Of a DNA stretch of 64,000 nucleotides, positions 51,847 through 61,400 are shown piece after piece; position 1 is the first letter of the stretch; the number at the start of each line of letters is the position of its first letter. The DNA comes from UBA7434 sp042090785 (lineage in GTDB: Bacteria > Pseudomonadota > Gammaproteobacteria > Pseudomonadales > UBA7434). Where the stretch lies: NCBI GenBank assembly GCA_042090785.1, contig JBELIP010000012.1, forward strand, positions 1 to 64,000, given 5' to 3'. Below the pieces are notes generated by a model that saw nothing but the letters and a program-made list of their open reading frames with translations, made no database searches and was not told the origin of the DNA. Both the position numbers and the translations under genes were made by a program.

Positions 51847-52350
51847 TTAATATCGCTTACTCGCTAACTTAGTGACTCGAAAGGTACCGCCTTGCGACAA
51901 CAGCTTAACTGCATCACCGGCACCAATAGGCTCGGCAGCAGGGTCTAACGCCTGCACAACAGAAATCACTTCGCCATCATCTAACTTAATGGTGTATTCC
52001 ATGCCTTGCGCTTTAGTCAAAGCACTCTCGGCTTTAGCGCCAACGGCAGCACCCGCCGCACCCACTATCACTGCAGCAATGTCGCCAGTCGTGCCATCAT
52101 CGACGGTTGAGCCAGCAAGCCCACCCACAACACCACCCAGCACACCGCCAATACCGCTTTTTGTGCCTTCAATCATCACCGGCGTGGCGTCGACTATAGT
52201 GCCCAGCTTCACATTTTGTACTGTGCGCGCTTCGCTACGCGAATAACTGGTGCCTGTCTGCTGAGAAGGTACGCAGGCAAGCAATACCAAACTAGCCGAT
52301 AAAATAGACGCTAGCTTAAAGGCTGCTGAGAAATTCAATAATTTATTCAT
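51847..52350 (-). CDS. Glycine-zipper (SlyB/Pcp-like) outer-membrane lipoprotein
   Basis: A 167-residue lipoprotein with signal SASLVLLACVPS (Cys acylation, Val at +2). Two glycine-zipper helices follow: GIGGVLGGVVGGLAGSTVDD and DIAAVIVGAAGAAVGAKAESA. The C-terminal part YTIKLDDGEVISVVQ with a QGGTFRV end resembles the SlyB/Pcp 17-kDa antigen group. The ATG at 52350 gives a normal signal peptide, whereas the frame extends to 52404. Its function in envelope integrity is inferred. It sits alone between tsaD and rpsU. Confidence 0.82.
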   Translation of the reverse strand: MNKLLNFSAAFKLASILSASLVLLACVPSQQTGTSYSRSEARTVQNVKLGTIVDATPVMIEGTKSGIGGVLGGVVGGLAGSTVDDGTTGDIAAVIVGAAGAAVGAKAESALTKAQGMEYTIKLDDGEVISVVQALDPAAEPIGAGDAVKLLSQGGTFRVTKLASKRY

Positions 52351-52857
52351 AACACTATCTCCATAACACTCACTCTTAGACACTATCTCAGACACCATCC
52401 TCAAAATGGCTTTTTATGATTCAACGCGGCAAACAAACGTTGCTGCGAATAAACTTCGACCGATACGCAAATAAGAGGTTTCTTAAACAGCAGCAGCGGC
52501 AAGCGCAGCCCTAGCGGCTCATTATGCGTATTTTACGATTAAAAACAATGGCATAGCTGATGCATTGGCAGCTACCATTTAATAGAAACAGCTTATTTTT
52601 CACAAAAAATGCGCTAAACCGCCCAATGACCAAGGCCGCCATGAAGCACTTAAGACGCACAATCGGTTAATCTCAGCCCAAGCCTGCATGGGGCGCAAGT
52701 AATAAGCAACAAAAACCACTTAAATGCCTTTGCATTTTACCTGTAGCCTGTATAGAATTGCCGCCCTTAGAAAAGCCAGCCTATGGCTGTGCCTGATAAT
52801 CACAATGATTATCCTTAAAATGTATATTTGAACCTTATACCAAGTAGATGAGTTTTT
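52351..52857. other. Divergent intergenic region before rpsU
   Basis: No gene was seen over about 500 bases. The region holds the promoters of the lipoprotein gene and of rpsU; the rpsU promoter candidate is annotated separately. No LexA box was recognised, unlike in the E. coli rpsU-dnaG-rpoD promoter region. Confidence 0.4.
52730..52758 (+). promoter_or_regulatory. Candidate sigma-70 promoter of rpsU
   Basis: TTGCAT at 52730-52735 and TAGAAT at 52753-52758 are separated by 17 bases, and lie about 100 bases ahead of the rpsU start. The match is good but not tested. Confidence 0.55.
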
Positions 52858-53073
52858 ATGCCACAAGTTAGAGTAAAAGATAACGAGCCCTTTGATATCG
52901 CGTTACGTCGTTTTAAACGATCTTGCGAAAAAGCTGGCGTCATTGCCGAAGTTCGCCGTCGTGAATTCTACGAAAAGCCAACGGCTGTTCGTAAGCGCAA
53001 AGCAGCAGCCGCTGTTAAGCGTCATCAGAAGAAAGTCGGTCGTGAAATTCGCTCTAGAGTTCGCATGTACTAG
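52858..53073 (+). CDS. rpsU: 30S ribosomal protein S21
   Basis: A 71-residue, highly basic protein typical of S21: PQVRVKDNEPFDIALRRFKR, CEKAGVIAEVRRREFYEKP and a Lys/Arg-rich end VGREIRSRVRMY. It is the first gene of the rpsU-yqeY-dnaG-rpoD block, and an intrinsic terminator 25 bases behind it separates much of its transcription from dnaG. Confidence 0.97.
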   Translation: MPQVRVKDNEPFDIALRRFKRSCEKAGVIAEVRRREFYEKPTAVRKRKAAAAVKRHQKKVGREIRSRVRMY

Positions 53074-53097
53074 TCTTTGACTGGTGTAGCATGCCCC

Positions 53098-53125
53098 AAA
53101 AACCCGGCCCTGTGTCGGGTTTTTT
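53098..53125 (+). terminator. Intrinsic terminator after rpsU
   Basis: AAAAACCCG and CGGGTTTTTT form a hairpin with a nine-base loop, followed by further T. The same position in E. coli holds the terminator between rpsU and dnaG that adjusts the ratio of S21 to primase. Confidence 0.85.
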
Positions 53126-53283
53126 GTTTTTAAAGCCGTATAACCCCTTCATCGCTCACGGTATACTGCTAAGCAACTAGCGGGCGATTAACCAATAGAC
53201 CGATAAAGCACCGTCCACCTAGAAAGAATTGCATAAACTTGCAAACAAGCTGTTAGCTAAACAACCATTACCGAGGATGACCC

Positions 53284-53736
53284 ATGAGTAAGTGTGAGCA
53301 AAAAATCGCCATAGAAGACGCCATGAAAGCAGCCATGCGCGCCAAAGATAAGCCGACACTTAGCACTATTCGTCTTATTCTCGCCGAGATTAAACGCATA
53401 GAAGTCGATGAGCGCATAGATGTCGATAACGACCGCGTCATCGCTGTGCTCGATAAAATGCTCAAACAACGCCGCGACTCTATAGAACAGTTTCGTGCCG
53501 CTAGCCGCGTAGACCTAGCAGAAATTGAAGAAGCCGAGATGCTGGTTATTCAATCTTTTTTGCCTGCTCAACTCAGCGAGCAAGAAATTGCTGATCTTAT
53601 TGCCGAAGCCATTGCGGCCTCGGGCGCAGAAAACATGAAGGATATGGGTAAAGTCATGGGCATCCTAAAGCCGCAGCTACAAGGTCGAGCGGATGTTGGC
53701 GCAGTGAGTGGCAAAATAAAAGCCGCTCTCGCTTAA
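53284..53736 (+). CDS. yqeY: GatB/YqeY domain-containing protein
   Basis: A 150-residue soluble helical protein with AIEDAMKAAMRAKDKPTLSTIRLILAEIKRIEVD and a C-terminal GKVMGILKPQLQGRADVGAVSGKIK, matching the YqeY family, related to the tail domain of amidotransferase GatB. Its function is not established. The order rpsU-yqeY-dnaG is conserved in many gammaproteobacteria. GAGGATGACCC precedes the ATG. Confidence 0.93.
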   Translation: MSKCEQKIAIEDAMKAAMRAKDKPTLSTIRLILAEIKRIEVDERIDVDNDRVIAVLDKMLKQRRDSIEQFRAASRVDLAEIEEAEMLVIQSFLPAQLSEQEIADLIAEAIAASGAENMKDMGKVMGILKPQLQGRADVGAVSGKIKAALA

Positions 53737-53776
53737 GCAATTAATCACTCAATAACAGACAAGCGATAATTTAATA

Positions 53777-55684
53777 ATGGCCGGACTTATTCCTCAACAG
53801 TTTATCGATGATGTGCTCGATCGCGTCGATATTGTCGAGGTTATTGATCGGCGCGTCAGCCTAAAAAAAAGTGGTCGTAACTACACTGCCTGCTGCCCGT
53901 TTCACGACGAAAAAAACCCCTCTTTTAGCGTTAACCCCGATAAACAATTTTATTACTGCTTTGGCTGTGGTGCCGGCGGCAATAGCGTTGGCTTTATCAT
54001 GGACTACGAAAATATCGACTTTCCCGCCGCGGTAGAATCACTAGCAGCCATGGTCGGCCTTGACGTGCCGCGCGAAGAAACCGGCGGCAACAGTAATTTA
54101 CAACGCCAGCGCAAAAGCCAAGCGCAAAGCCTTTACGAGGTACTGGCATGGACAGCACACCATTTTCAAATGCAGCTGCGCCAACACAGTAATAAAACAC
54201 AGGCCATAGATTATTTAAAAAACCGCGGCCTAAGCGGCGAAGTTGCCCGCGATTTTGGTATTGGTTACGCGCCCCCAGGCTGGGATAACTTGTTATTAGC
54301 GACCGACGAGAGCCATAAGAGCGACGACAAAACACGCCAACAAAAAATTGCCCAATTAGAAACCGCTGGCATGCTAGTTAAAAAAGAGAACGGCGACTTT
54401 TACGACCGCTTTCGCGAACGCATTATCTTTCCCATCCGCGACAACCGCGGCCGCGTTATTGCTTTTGGTGGCCGTGTACTTAACGATGACAAACCCAAAT
54501 ATTTAAACTCGCCCGAAACACCGGTATTCCATAAACAACGCGAGTTATATGGCCTTTACGAAGCCCGCAAAGCCAACCGGCAGCTCGACTATCTGCTAAT
54601 GGTAGAAGGCTATATGGATGTCGTATCGCTGGTACAGTTTGGCATTACCAATGCCGTTGCCACCCTCGGTACCGCCAGTAGCATTTACCACCTAGAAAAA
54701 ATATTTCGTCATACCAGTAAATTAGTCGTGTGTTTTGATGGTGATGCCGCAGGTAAAAAAGCCGCCTCTCGCGTATTAGAAACCGCCCTACCCGCTATGT
54801 CTGATGGCCGCGAAGTGTGTTTCTTATTTTTACCCGATGGTGAAGATCCCGATACTTATGTCCGTAGTAACGGTAAAGAAGCGTTTTTTCATACCGTTGA
54901 TCAAGCCATGCCGCTTGAAGACTTTTTATTTGCAACCGCCAGCGAAGGTATTAGCCTTGACTCAGTAGCTGGCAAAGCCAAATTAAGCCAGCGTGCACTG
55001 CCACTTATTCAACAGCTGCCACACGGCGTATTTAAACAGCTAATGTTAACCCGCTTAGCTAATGAAACCGGTGCCGACATCAGCTTATTACAATCACGCG
55101 AAGCAGAAATTGCCGCAGCCAAAACACCCAGCTCGGCCAAAACCACTGGCAACGAAGCCGGCCAGCAAAAAGGACAACAAAAAGCACAAGCAAGCGAGCC
55201 GCAAAATAAACCTTTATCAACCGCAGCAACCAGCAATAAACCGGCCGGCACAGAATTAGGCCTAGAAAAAACACCTATTGTTTGGGCTATTGCATTACTG
55301 CTTCACTACCCACAACTGGCTAAAACTATTGAACTACCCAGCTGCGTAACCCGTATTAACAGTGAAGAAGCCAAGTTACTGCTCAAACTCTTTACCCATA
55401 TAAAAACGCAAACGCAAACCGTTACCACCAGTATGCTACTGGGTTACTGGCATGGCACCGCCGAAGCTGCCGCACTTAACCACTGCGCCAGCCGCCATAA
55501 ACCCTCAGAAAAAGAAGCCGTTGCCGAACAAGAATTCTCTGACGTATTAAGCAGAATTAAAGAGCAGTTTGAAGCACGTGAACTCAGCCAATTTATTGCG
55601 GAACTCGAGCGCAAACCACTGTCAGACTTAAGCGAAGACGAACGAAACAAGCTCAAGTCTATTGGTTTAAACAAAAGCAAGTGA
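53777..55684 (+). CDS. dnaG: DNA primase DnaG
   Basis: DnaG makes RNA primers for replication. The N-terminal CHC2 zinc-binding domain has YTACCPFHDEKNPSFSVNPDKQFYYCFGCG (pieces CCPFHDEKNPSF and YYCFGCGAGG). The Toprim core follows with LMVEGYMDVVSL and VVCFDGDAAGKKAASR. A Lys/Gln/Ala-rich linker near residue 460 leads to the C-terminal helicase-binding domain. At 635 residues it is a little longer than E. coli DnaG because of the linker. Confidence 0.96.
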   Translation: MAGLIPQQFIDDVLDRVDIVEVIDRRVSLKKSGRNYTACCPFHDEKNPSFSVNPDKQFYYCFGCGAGGNSVGFIMDYENIDFPAAVESLAAMVGLDVPREETGGNSNLQRQRKSQAQSLYEVLAWTAHHFQMQLRQHSNKTQAIDYLKNRGLSGEVARDFGIGYAPPGWDNLLLATDESHKSDDKTRQQKIAQLETAGMLVKKENGDFYDRFRERIIFPIRDNRGRVIAFGGRVLNDDKPKYLNSPETPVFHKQRELYGLYEARKANRQLDYLLMVEGYMDVVSLVQFGITNAVATLGTASSIYHLEKIFRHTSKLVVCFDGDAAGKKAASRVLETALPAMSDGREVCFLFLPDGEDPDTYVRSNGKEAFFHTVDQAMPLEDFLFATASEGISLDSVAGKAKLSQRALPLIQQLPHGVFKQLMLTRLANETGADISLLQSREAEIAAAKTPSSAKTTGNEAGQQKGQQKAQASEPQNKPLSTAATSNKPAGTELGLEKTPIVWAIALLLHYPQLAKTIELPSCVTRINSEEAKLLLKLFTHIKTQTQTVTTSMLLGYWHGTAEAAALNHCASRHKPSEKEAVAEQEFSDVLSRIKEQFEARELSQFIAELERKPLSDLSEDERNKLKSIGLNKSK

Positions 55685-56321
55685 TCCATCAGGCACAGCT
55701 CAATTGAGGCAATAGGTAAGTATTAGAGGGCAAGCAACGAAAAGTCCGTCACGCATTAGCTCGTATCATCCTAGCCATTTTTTAGGAGCAAAAACGAGCA
55801 TGAGGCCTCGATAATCGACTCAAAAACAGTCTAATCGAGTATTTTCATGGCTAATAAGCGTTTTTAGCCAACTTTCTGCCTCCTAAAGCCCATTATCGTT
55901 ATAAGATTTGGCGACTATACGTTATAATGTCCGGCTAAATTTTAGCCGTATTGTTAAAATACGGGCAGATCTCGGCAGTTACATAAAAGCAGTTACATAA
56001 AAAGGCAGCTACATAAAAAATAGCCGCGTAAAAAAATAGCAGCTTGCATGCTTAGAATAGCCACCAAGATTCTGTTACAGAAGTGAAGCTGTTTGCTTAT
56101 TAGGGTTTTCTCTCATCAATAGTGCATTTAACGACTATTATGATTAACGAATAGTCTTAATAGCGCATGTTTAATGCTAGTAATTCTAGTACTACTAGCA
56201 ATGAGCAATGAGAAAAGCAGCAAGCACGTTTGTCTGGATTAGAGGTGTGAATACACTAAAGACAATGATAAATCACACAGTAATAGCTAACCAGCTTTGA
56301 TATTTTTCAGGAAGTAAGCAC
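55685..56321. other. Long rpoD leader with degenerate tandem repeats
   Basis: No gene was recognised. Notable items are TATAAT at 55923-55928 (weak -35), a perfect palindrome GGCTAAATTTTAGCC at about 55934-55948, and a CGTATT/AATACG hairpin near 55948-55964. A row of about four to five degenerate 14- to 17-base units of the type GCAGTTACATAAAA lies at 55975-56040. The separate rpoD promoter and leader of this block are probably within this stretch. Confidence 0.45.
55975..56040 (+). repeat. Degenerate short tandem repeat in the rpoD leader
   Basis: Units GCAGTTACATAAAA, GCAGTTACATAAAAA, GCAGCTACATAAAAAA and AGCCGCGTAAAAAAA follow one another, with the spacer growing by A bases. The first two are identical over 14 bases and later ones decay. 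The function is unknown. Confidence 0.7.
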
Positions 56322-58142
56322 ATGTCTGACGAGAAACAATCTCGCATTAAGGAATTAATCACTCGAGGGAAAGAGCAAGGGTATTTAACCTATGCCGAGG
56401 TCAACGATCACCTACCCGAAGATATTTCTGATCCCGATCAGGTTGAAGATATTATTCAAATGATTAATGACATGGGTATTAAGGTGTTTGAAACCGCACC
56501 CGATGCCGATGATTTACTGCTTGCCGAAAACGATTCTACCGATGATATTGCCGCTGCCGAAGCTGCCGCTGCACTTGCTGCCGTAGAAACCGAAGCCGGC
56601 CGCACCACCGACCCAGTGCGCATGTACATGCGTGAAATGGGCACCGTTGAGCTACTCACACGCGAAGGCGAAATTGCCATAGCGAAACGCATTGAAGAAG
56701 GCATTCGTGAAATGATGGCAGCCTTGGCTTGCTATCCGAATGCCGTTAATAGCATTTTAATTGAATACGCATTAACAGAAACCGAAGAGAAAAAACTCTC
56801 TGACGTATTAATTGGCTACTTAAACCCGGCCGATTCTGTGCCATCAGCACAAGAAATTGCAGACGCACAAGCGGCCAAAACCGCAAAAGCCGCCAGTGGC
56901 GAAGCCGAAGACGAAGTGGTTGATAACGGCCCCGACCCCGAAGAAGCCAAGATGCGCTTCGACGAAATTGCCGAGTATCACGTTAAAGCCGAGCGCTCCA
57001 TTAACCGTTATGGCCGCGATGCTGCATCGTCAGTCAAAAATCTTTTTGAGCTTGGCGAAAAATTCAAATACCTAAAACTTGTCCCACGTGTTCTTGACCC
57101 AGTGATGAACGCACCGCGCGTCACGCTGTATCAAATTCGTGAGCAAGAGCGCGAAATCATGCGCCTGTGCTGCAAGGTATCGAAGATTCCTCGCAAAACA
57201 TTTATTAAAGCCTTTGTTGGTCACGAGACCGAGATTGAATGGGTTGATGAGATCATTAAGGCTGGCGAGCAACCCTCTGCCAAAAAACTATCCATGTCTC
57301 GCGAAGATATTCTGCGTGCGCAGCGTAAGATTATTAGCATTGAAGAATCCGTTGAGCTGAATATTGCCGAGATCAAAGACATTAATCGCCGCATGTCTCT
57401 GGGTGAAGCCCGAGCACGACGCGCCAAGAAAGAAATGGTTGAAGCCAACTTACGTCTGGTTATCTCGATTGCTAAAAAGTACACCAACCGCGGTTTACAA
57501 TTTCTTGATCTGATTCAAGAAGGCAACATTGGTCTAATGAAAGCGGTTGATAAATTTGAATACCGTCGTGGTTATAAATTCTCGACCTACGCAACATGGT
57601 GGATACGTCAGGCGATTACGCGCTCGATTGCGGATCAGGCGCGGACTATTCGTATTCCTGTGCACATGATTGAAACGATTAACAAACTGAATCGTATTTC
57701 GCGCCAGATGTTACAAGAAATTGGTCGCGAGCCAACGCCAGAAGAATTAGGCGAGCGCATGGAAATGCCCGAAGACAAAGTGCGTAAAGTCTTAAAGATT
57801 GCCAAAGAACCTATTTCAATGGAAACACCGATTGGTGACGACGAAGATTCGCACCTAGGCGATTTTATTGAAGACGGCACGGTTGATTCACCGATTGATT
57901 CAGCGACCGACCAAAGTTTACGTGATGCGACGACGGATGTTTTAGGTAGCCTAACAGCGCGTGAAGCAAAAGTATTAAGAATGCGTTTTGGTATTGAAAT
58001 GAACACCGACCATACCTTAGAAGAAGTAGGCAAACAATTTGATGTGACGCGCGAGCGGATTCGTCAGATAGAAGCCAAGGCATTGCGCAAGTTACGTCAT
58101 CCTTCGCGCTCGGATCATTTACGCAGCTTCCTCGACGAGTAA
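56322..58142 (+). CDS. rpoD: RNA polymerase primary sigma factor RpoD (sigma-70)
   Basis: The housekeeping sigma factor, 606 residues. Region 1.1 (SRIKELITRGKEQGYLTYAEVND), region 1.2 (TDPVRMYMREMGTVELLTREGE), an acidic non-conserved insert, region 2 (NLRLVISIAKKYTNRGLQFLDLIQEGNIGLMKAVDKFEYRRGYKFSTYATWWIRQAITR, shown in part), region 3 and region 4 (DVTRERIRQIEAKALRKLRHP) are all present. AGGAAGT lies ahead of the ATG. It is the last gene of the macromolecular-synthesis block and is followed by a tRNA gene. Confidence 0.97.
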   Translation: MSDEKQSRIKELITRGKEQGYLTYAEVNDHLPEDISDPDQVEDIIQMINDMGIKVFETAPDADDLLLAENDSTDDIAAAEAAAALAAVETEAGRTTDPVRMYMREMGTVELLTREGEIAIAKRIEEGIREMMAALACYPNAVNSILIEYALTETEEKKLSDVLIGYLNPADSVPSAQEIADAQAAKTAKAASGEAEDEVVDNGPDPEEAKMRFDEIAEYHVKAERSINRYGRDAASSVKNLFELGEKFKYLKLVPRVLDPVMNAPRVTLYQIREQEREIMRLCCKVSKIPRKTFIKAFVGHETEIEWVDEIIKAGEQPSAKKLSMSREDILRAQRKIISIEESVELNIAEIKDINRRMSLGEARARRAKKEMVEANLRLVISIAKKYTNRGLQFLDLIQEGNIGLMKAVDKFEYRRGYKFSTYATWWIRQAITRSIADQARTIRIPVHMIETINKLNRISRQMLQEIGREPTPEELGERMEMPEDKVRKVLKIAKEPISMETPIGDDEDSHLGDFIEDGTVDSPIDSATDQSLRDATTDVLGSLTAREAKVLRMRFGIEMNTDHTLEEVGKQFDVTRERIRQIEAKALRKLRHPSRSDHLRSFLDE

Positions 58143-58182
58143 TTACTGCATCAGCACCTCTTCACTTAGCTTATCAAGTTAA

Positions 58183-58259
58183 GGGCCCTTAGCTCAGTTG
58201 GTTAGAGCATCCGACTCATAATCGGCAGGTCCCGTGTTCGAGTCACGGAGGGCCCACCA
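58183..58259 (+). tRNA. tRNA with CAU anticodon, probably tRNA-Ile2 (ile, lysidine-modified)
   Basis: A 77-base cloverleaf: acceptor GGGCCCT pairs with AGGGCCC, the D-arm is TTAGCTCAGTTGGTTAGAGC, the anticodon loop is CTCATAA, the T-arm has GTTCGAGTC, and an encoded CCA ends at 58259. The CAU anticodon could mean elongator Met, initiator Met or Ile2. The anticodon arm CGACTCATAATCG and GGCCC-type acceptor resemble E. coli Ile2 (TilS substrate) more than metT. The G-C first pair argues against an initiator tRNA. Confidence 0.88.
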
Positions 58260-58413
58260 TCTTTACCACCATGCGTCTTTTATTTATTCAATAAATTTAA
58301 GGCGTGTAGCTGGATTGTTTAAAACTCGAATGTCATTTCTGATTTAATTTTCATGTAACGACAACAAAATGCGCCAACATTCTGTTGTCGTTAATCGTAA
58401 ACTCAATAAACCC

Positions 58414-61400
58414 TTACAACGATTCTAAGAAGCGAATCATCAAGGCCTTATCGCTTGCACTCATCGCACTATAAGCCGACTGCGAAGCTGCCGCCTCACC
58501 GCCGTGCCACATAATTGCTTCGTCAATTGAACGCGCGCGACCATCATGAAGGTAAGCATGATGCGGCGTACAACTTTCGCCACCTTCTGTGCCCGAAGGA
58601 TTAATCACGCCACCTGTTACACAAGCCGATAAGCCAAGCCCCCATAGCGGCGTTGTTCGCCACTCGCTACCAGTGGCTACGCCTTCACCTAAATTATCGG
58701 CAAGCCCAGGACCCATATCGTGCAATAACATATCACTATAGGGGTGAATAGTTTGGTTACGCACTTCGGCTAAAGGATGATATTCACTCGTCTGGAAAGT
58801 CTCCGTATGACAATCTACGCAGCCACTATTTCTAAATAGCTCACGGCCTTGCAATACTTGCTGATCTTCTACGCCTTCCTTCCAAACGCGCTGAGGACGA
58901 ACACCTAAAGCAGAAAGATATAGCGTTAAATTATCAAGATTTTCATCCGACATCAGTGGGCTATTTTCACCACAATTGGTTTGTGCCGAGCCACAGTCTG
59001 GATTCGGTACAACCGATGTACGCACACCCAAGTCAGTACTCAATGCTGATGCGGTATGTTGTTTAACTGTCGGCTGCGCAGCCTTCCAACCAAAACGACC
59101 GACACGATTTTGTCCGGTAACAGCATCAGCAACAATATTCATTCGACCCGAAATACCATCGCCATTAAGATCATTAGGATCTGCCAGTGCTTCAATATCC
59201 GATTCAACAATGGCTTCTAACAATCCTAAACCTACTAAGCGTGGTGCAATCCGCGCAGAGAATGTCGCTGGCGTGCCACCGGTAAATTGGTAGTTAGGTG
59301 TACGTAAACCATTACCAAGCTCTGTCCATGAAGCAATGGATACACTACCCTCACCCGCGCTGCCGTTAGGTTGTAATACATGACCACGGTTCGGATCTTC
59401 ATTACCGTTAGCATCACCGACTTTAAATACCCAGCGATCAAGTAATTCACCATTATCAGCCACCGGCGCGCTGCCATTTCTTTCATGGCAATCAGAACAA
59501 CGTTCATTAATATAACGCGTACCCGCTAAACCAGCATTGCTGCTTAACACGCCATTAGCAGGATCTTCATCATGCAAACCGCTAACAAACGATGAGTGAT
59601 GTACACGACGACCCAATAAAAAGTTTTGACCGTTGTCGTAACCTAAGTTGGTTGCCATCTGTAAGAAATGATCATTCGGCTCATCCGAGTACTGGTAATG
59701 AATCGTCGTTTCACCACCCAGCCAATATTCTTCAGGAATTTTTTGGCTGTCTTCATCACCGACTTCTGCATACCAAGGCACAATACCTTCGCCGACAATA
59801 TACAAAAACACCGTGCCGTAATAATTCGCCTGACCACGCGGAATACCCGGCGCACTGAATTGACTAATTTCAATTTCAAGACGATCACCCACCGCAATAG
59901 CACTATTTGTACGCGGGTTATTTGTCCCTACTTTTTGGTAGTGATAATAAGTCCCATCAAAGCCTTTATATTCCATGATGGTATTACTCATGTACTTGGC
60001 ACTAGGGCTTGCAAACCACCAACGGTTTTCTGCTTGGCTGTTGCTAAGCGGAAAAATAGTCCGCACGTTCATTTCAATGGTATCGCCACCTTTAGCAACA
60101 TAATCAACAATTTCGATATTGCTTGAGCGATCTTCAAAATAGAATTTAATATAATGATCGTAGGACTGATATTGCGATTCGCGTGCATGGCGAGTACGCG
60201 GTCTATCCGACCAACGCGTGACTAAAGCATCCGCTGTTTCAAATTGCGTATCTGGCTCTAACACCGCGGTATTATCAAACAAATTCGCATACAGCTGTGC
60301 ATAAGCAATCGTATGCCACACACCACCCGCACCATCACCATTGGTATCGCCCACCGCCGAGTCAGCAATAAAGTAATACAGTGGTCGACCGTTATAAGCC
60401 ACTTGCTCTGAACCATCGGCTCGCACCACAATGCTTAAGTCAGTTACGCCCGATGGCACACCGTCACCCACTAACAGTGGCGGCCAATTCGTTGCACAAC
60501 CGCCATTACAATTACTTACGCCACCATTAACAGGATCGTTATCAAACACATATAACGTTAGGCCCGGCTGGCTAGCACCCGCACCCCCCGCCAAGATTCC
60601 GTTGATGGAAGCAACTTCATTCACATAAATAATAATCTCGCAGCCATTCGCATCAACCAGAGCGTCTGCCGCTGTGTTAGGACAGAGATCGGCACTATCC
60701 GGCACGCCGTCACTATCGCTATCCAAAATAACACAACCGTTTGCATCCACGCTGCTGCCAGCCGCGGTATTCGGGCACTGATCTAAGCTATCAGATACAC
60801 CATCGCCATCAGCGTCAGGCGCTTCTTCGCCGTAGACTTCCATCTCCCAAATAGAATAACCATAAACACTGGTGCGCGTTAACCCATTCATACGAACATA
60901 GCGATACATGCCCGACACCGTGACGTTGTCAGTTCGATCACCAAAAACACCGCCCGACTCACTGGCAAGTGTTGTCCAGTCTTCACCGTTTATCGACCCT
61001 TGGATCTCATAGGTCTCGGCATTCGCAGCTTCCCAGTAAATCGTCACATACGCTAAATCGTAAAGGCTGCCAAAATCCAATTGCAGCCAACTGGGATCAG
61101 TGCCAGCGGCAGATGCCCAGCGAGACGCCATATTGCCATCAACAGCAAGGCTGGCAATACCCGTACCCGAACTCGCGGTCGCCGTTGCCGAAATCAATAC
61201 AGCATTAATCGCGCAACCACTTGCATCAACATAACTTCCTGCCGGTGTGTTTGCGCATAAATCTGAAGCATCAGGCACACCGTCATTATCGGTATCAATA
61301 ATAATACAACCATCAGCATCAACATCACTGCCAGCCGGTGTACTCGGACATTGGTCATCACTATCGGGCACACCGTCATTATCGGTATCGACAATGGCAT

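Noticed and set aside
58183..58259. Initiator or elongator Met tRNA
   Set aside because: CAU fits, but the first acceptor pair is G-C and the anticodon arm resembles Ile2; elongator Met cannot be fully excluded.
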